Source: Pontibacter sp. G13 (GTDB lineage Bacteria; Bacteroidota; Bacteroidia; J057). Taken from it: 64,000 bases of DNA. Below, in pieces: positions 61,032 to 64,000 of this stretch; positions within the stretch are counted from its first letter, which is position 1, and every line of letters begins with the position of its first letter. The translations under genes were made by a program, and so were the position numbers. The stretch is from the NCBI RefSeq assembly GCF_031851795.1, contig NZ_CP134696.1:5890001-5954000 (forward strand), given 5' to 3'. The notes under the pieces were generated by a model. The model worked only from the letters and a program-made list of their open reading frames with translations. It was not told where the DNA came from and made no database searches.

Positions 61032-62014
61032 CGGATTCGGACGGGGGCTTCCTTGCGGAGCTGCTCGCGCTTGATGGGGACGACTCCCAATTGTTCACAC
61101 ACGAGGCTGCCGGAGAGATTGGCCAATTCGGCGGCCTCTGTCGTGTTGAGGCCCGAAAGCATTGCCAAGGCCATTACGGCAATCACTGTATCTCCTGCTC
61201 CCGAGACATCCGCGATCTGGCATACATGCCCGGGAATGTGATGGGCTTCGAGGGCCTCGTCGATCAGGAGCATCCCATTTTCGGAGAGTGTCACCAAGGT
61301 GAGGGGGTGTGGCATGGCGACCCGGAGTTCCTCGACTGCCGATTGGATGCCCGCCAGATTGCGCTTGTCGAGGCGCTTGCCTGTGCCTTCAGCCAACTCC
61401 TTGAGGTTGGGCTTGAAGAGTGTGCAATGCTGATACTGGGAGAAGTTGACAAATTTGGGGTCCACCATCACAGGGATATCCGCCTGCCGAGCGGCGTGGG
61501 TGATCCGCGAAATCATCTCGGGATTGAGGACGCATTTGTCGTAGTCCTGCAGGATGATGCCGTCGAAGTCGGGGATAGCGGCCAACAGCTGGGTGAGCAT
61601 CGCCGTGGTCTCCGTGTGGGTCAGCGGAAAGCGGTCCTCATTGTCTACGCGCAGGACTTGCTGCTGATTGCCCATCACGCGGGTTTTGGTGGTGGTCCGG
61701 CGCTGGATGGATTCGTGTACGAGGGACGTGTCGAATCCCGCTTCCTCCGCCAATTGGATGAGCTGCTTGCCATCGGAGTCCTGTCCGACAATCCCGCAGA
61801 TGGTGGGGGTTGCTCCCAGGGATCGGAGGTTGAGGGCGACATTGGCTGCACCGCCTAGTCTGCATTCCTCGCGGGCGATATCCACGACCGGGACAGGTGC
61901 TTCGGGCGAAATACGCTCCACCTTGCCCCACAGATATCTGTCCAACATCAAATCTCCAACCACAAGGACCTTCTGGTCCTGGCACTGGGCCAACATCCGT
62001 TCTTCAGCAGTCAT
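61028..62014 (-). CDS. D-glycero-beta-D-manno-heptose-7-phosphate kinase-like protein (RfaE1/HldE N-terminal type)
   Basis: A 328-residue PfkB/ribokinase-family kinase. VLVVGDLMLDRYLWGKVERISPEAPVPVV near the start is typical of RfaE domain I; LGGAANVALNLRSLGA and the C-terminal anion hole/base DVSGAGDTVIAVMAL complete the pattern. It should phosphorylate heptose-7-phosphate at C1 for LPS core sugar. The adenylyltransferase half of HldE is absent, so it must be encoded apart. Other PfkB substrates remain possible. Confidence 0.85.
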   Translation of the reverse strand: MTAEERMLAQCQDQKVLVVGDLMLDRYLWGKVERISPEAPVPVVDIAREECRLGGAANVALNLRSLGATPTICGIVGQDSDGKQLIQLAEEAGFDTSLVHESIQRRTTTKTRVMGNQQQVLRVDNEDRFPLTHTETTAMLTQLLAAIPDFDGIILQDYDKCVLNPEMISRITHAARQADIPVMVDPKFVNFSQYQHCTLFKPNLKELAEGTGKRLDKRNLAGIQSAVEELRVAMPHPLTLVTLSENGMLLIDEALEAHHIPGHVCQIADVSGAGDTVIAVMALAMLSGLNTTEAAELANLSGSLVCEQLGVVPIKREQLRKEAPVRIR

Positions 62015-62078
62015 TCTCGGAATAGATTTTCACAAAGACCACCCCTCTTGTAGGTGGTGGCCTCGGCAAAAATAAGAA

Positions 62079-62122
62079 AATCGGGGAAACAGTCCCGTTC
62101 TGGAACCAGTTTCCCCGATGGT
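62079..62122 (-). terminator. Terminator of the aspartate aminotransferase gene
   Basis: ATCGGGGAAAC (62083-62093) and GTTTCCCCGAT (62112-62122) form a perfect 11-bp stem; on the minus strand it is followed by TTTCTTATTTTTG. Lies 30 bp past the stop at 62152. Confidence 0.82.
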
Positions 62123-62151
62123 TGAATATCGTGAACGGTTATACTTTTCCG

Positions 62152-63357
62152 TTAGGAGAGCTTGCCCAAGCCACTACCGAGGCGCTTGGCTGCTTCCTTG
62201 AGCTCCTGCTCGGAGTAGGCGTAAGACAGGCGCACATGGCTCTTGGTACCGAATGCGGCACCGGGTACCAATGCAAGTCCTTCCTCTTCGATCAGGTAGA
62301 GGCACAACTCGTTGATGTCGGTGAGTTTCTGTCCAGCCGGAGTGGTCTTTCCGAGGAAATTCTTGAGATCCGGATAGAAGTAGAAGGCTCCGTCTGGCAG
62401 GATGACTTCCAGTCCCTCGATCGCCTTGAGGTCTGCGAAGAGCATGTCGCGGCGTTTGAGGAATTCATCGCGCATGGCATTCACGGATTCCATGCCGCCG
62501 GTCATGGCTGCAATGGCTCCCTGCTGCGCAAATGCGTTGGCTCCGGAAGTACTCTGCCCCTGAAGTTTTTCGGTGAGCTTGGCGATTTCGCGTGGTGCTG
62601 CGATATAGCCCAAGCGCCATCCGGTCATGGCAAATCCTTTGGAGAAGCCATTGACGGTGATGGTGCGGTCAAACATGTTGCCCAGTGTACCGAGGCTCAC
62701 GTGCTCCATGCCGAAGGTGATGTATTCGTAGATCTCATCGGAGATTACGTACACCTGTGGATGGCGCTCCAATACTTCCACCAAAGCTTCCAGTTCCTCG
62801 CGGGAGTACATGGAGCCAGTAGGGTTGGAAGGGGTATTCAAGAACAACAGGCGAGTGTTGGGCTTGATGGCGGCTTCGAGCTGCTCGGGCGTCACCTTGT
62901 AGGCAGCGGCGATGTCCGTTTCGATTTCGGTCACCTCAGCTTGTGCCAAGTGCAGCATAGCGCGGTATGATACCCAGTAAGGGGCGATCAGGATCGCGTG
63001 GTCGCCGGGATTGAGCATGGCCAATACCACATTGTAAAGCGACTGCTTCGCACCTGTGGAAACCACGATCTGGTCTGCGGCATAGTCCAATCCGTTGTCC
63101 CGTTTCAACTTGGCAACGATGGCTTCCCTGAGAGCAGGGTAACCTGTGACGGGTGGGTAGTGGGTAAACCCTTTGTCGAGGGCCTGCTTGGCTGCCTCGC
63201 GGATATGCTCGGGCGTGTCGAAGTCCGGTTCTCCTAGGGTCAAACCGATAATGTCGCGGCCTTCAGCCTTGAGCGCCCGTACTTTTTTGGCGATTCCCAA
63301 GGTGGCCGATTCCTCCATGGAGGAGATCAACTGTGAATATTGCATGACTCTTTCCAT
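62152..63357 (-). CDS. Aspartate aminotransferase (class I-b PLP)
   Basis: About 400 residues (start MERV at 63357 or MQYSQ at 63345). It shows AspC I-gamma/b landmarks: IGLTLGEPDFDTPEHI, TGAKQSLYNVVLAMLNPGDHAIL, NTPSNPTGSMYS, SDEIYEYITFG and the PLP lysine in NGFSKGFAMTGWRLGY. Most likely transfers the amino group between aspartate and 2-oxoglutarate; prephenate may be another substrate in such enzymes. A consensus promoter lies upstream and a strong terminator follows. Confidence 0.92.
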   Translation of the reverse strand: MERVMQYSQLISSMEESATLGIAKKVRALKAEGRDIIGLTLGEPDFDTPEHIREAAKQALDKGFTHYPPVTGYPALREAIVAKLKRDNGLDYAADQIVVSTGAKQSLYNVVLAMLNPGDHAILIAPYWVSYRAMLHLAQAEVTEIETDIAAAYKVTPEQLEAAIKPNTRLLFLNTPSNPTGSMYSREELEALVEVLERHPQVYVISDEIYEYITFGMEHVSLGTLGNMFDRTITVNGFSKGFAMTGWRLGYIAAPREIAKLTEKLQGQSTSGANAFAQQGAIAAMTGGMESVNAMRDEFLKRRDMLFADLKAIEGLEVILPDGAFYFYPDLKNFLGKTTPAGQKLTDINELCLYLIEEEGLALVPGAAFGTKSHVRLSYAYSEQELKEAAKRLGSGLGKLS

Positions 63358-63365
63358 AAGCTTCG

Positions 63366-63399
63366 CAAAGGTAATACATTTTTAACGGGAGGCTGTCAA
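63366..63399 (-). promoter_or_regulatory. Bacteroidota-type promoter of the aspartate aminotransferase gene
   Basis: On the minus strand TTG (63399-63397), 23 bp and TACCTTTG (63373-63366) match the TTG-N17-23-TAnnTTTG consensus. The start would be about 63359, almost at the ATG at 63357; this favours MQYSQ at 63345 as the start codon. Confidence 0.6.
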
Positions 63400-63580
63400 C
63401 TTGTGAAGCTTTTTGCGCTTTCATCAACAGTTTTTGACCAAAAGCGGGCATTTGTTGATAATGATCCAACAGTTCGGAAGATCTTCTCGCTTCCAACCCC
63501 TCGTTTTTGTATGGGTCATTCCTTCACCTTGTGCGAACTAGCGTATCTGCATGTTGTTTTTCAATTCAATGCCCTACCTT

Positions 63581-64000
63581 ATGAAAAATCGAGTGATTTG
63601 GTGTGTGATGATCCTCATGGTCAGCTTGTCTGCCTGCTCGCAGTACAGCGAGAAAGAAGCCTACCTGGCACGCTATGAGCGCTTCATGACGCATGTGGAG
63701 CAGGACAGCAGGCGCTGGAGCTCGCATGAGTGGCAGGAGCGGGATCGTGAATTGCACGCACTGCTAGCCGACAAGTACCAGAAAATCGAATCCCAACTCT
63801 CTCGGGAGGAGAAAAAGGAAATCTGGACCGATGCCTTCAAATATGCGGTGCGACATGACAAGCACGGATGGACCGGCGATATCGAGGACGAGTACGAATC
63901 CCAGTGGGAAAAGGACTACGAATTCGAGTGGGAGGAAGATCCACGCTATGATCGTGAGGATCGTCGCGAACGGCGGGATCGACGTGAGCGGACAGATCGC
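63581..64000 (+). CDS. Lipoprotein, start of gene (3' end outside window)
   Basis: ATG 63581 begins a frame open to the window end (140 codons). It has a signal peptide with lipobox LMVSLSACSQ (Cys about residue 19), then a helical region (YLARYERFMTHVEQDSRRW) and a strongly charged tail of Arg/Asp/Glu runs (REDRRERRDRRERTDR). It recalls short Bacteroidota lipoproteins of the DUF6565 kind, with 'Y--FV--V----YS--DW---D', but this is tentative. The end of the protein is not visible. Confidence 0.6.
   Translation, partial: MKNRVIWCVMILMVSLSACSQYSEKEAYLARYERFMTHVEQDSRRWSSHEWQERDRELHALLADKYQKIESQLSREEKKEIWTDAFKYAVRHDKHGWTGDIEDEYESQWEKDYEFEWEEDPRYDREDRRERRDRRERTDR

Overview
The window looks like a chromosomal segment of a member of the Bacteroidota, probably an environmental or marine one. 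This rests on the gene content: a DAHP synthase fused to chorismate mutase, DUF1080, DUF5996 and many lipoproteins. It also rests on promoters of the TTG-N20-TAnnTTTG type and the lack of Shine-Dalgarno sequences before most starts. No rRNA, tRNA or CRISPR array was recognised.

Layout. 1-5.6 kb: the 3' end of a RiPP cluster (LanB-type dehydratase cut by the window edge, C39-peptidase ABC exporter, short HlyD-type adaptor, luciferase-like flavin monooxygenase). 5.6-6.4 kb: a truncated dispersed repeat and a small membrane protein. 6.5-12.6 kb: hutH, then a Phe/Tyr operon (prephenate dehydratase, aminotransferase, prephenate dehydrogenase, DAHP synthase-chorismate mutase). That operon is preceded by an unannotated leader peptide of 27 codons, 14 of them aromatic, and an intrinsic terminator: a classical attenuator. 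12.7-16.6 kb: metF, a FtsX/MacB-like permease and a secreted protein of the family often named asparagine synthetase B. 17.1-20.5 kb: four exported proteins in one operon, the first CsgG-like. 20.6-23.5 kb: an effector-associated-domain/TM/FGE-like protein and a membrane thioredoxin-like protein.

23.6-31.7 kb is the most unusual metabolic locus: two tandem paralogues of unknown family, divergent from a ferritin-like protein, a LodA-like quinoprotein oxidase and a LodB-like flavoprotein. 31.9-35.7 kb: a GH105/beta-propeller fusion for polysaccharide breakdown, divergent from a membrane-bound winged-helix regulator. 35.7-40.0 kb: a higBA toxin-antitoxin pair, a DNA/RNA non-specific nuclease, a VOC-fold exported protein and a DUF1080 lipoprotein.

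40.2-48.1 kb is an AT-rich accessory island. It holds two near-identical copies of a 116-codon gene flanking an EAD-type gene, a second EAD-type gene whose end was replaced by a complete 872-bp IS5-family element, a small membrane protein, an hsdS cut off by an IS3-family element, and the remnant of another IS3-family element. The pre-insertion sequence of the second EAD gene can be rebuilt exactly. It overlapped the start of the next gene, so the two once formed an operon.

48.2-64 kb returns to ordinary chromosome: mnmE, a membrane protein, a TPR protein, an M19 dipeptidase, two lipoproteins, a sugar nucleotidyltransferase, a stomatin-like protein, hisS, a MITE-like intergenic repeat related to the one at 5.7 kb, a DUF5996 protein, a heptose-7-phosphate kinase (RfaE1-like), an aspartate aminotransferase and the start of a further lipoprotein.
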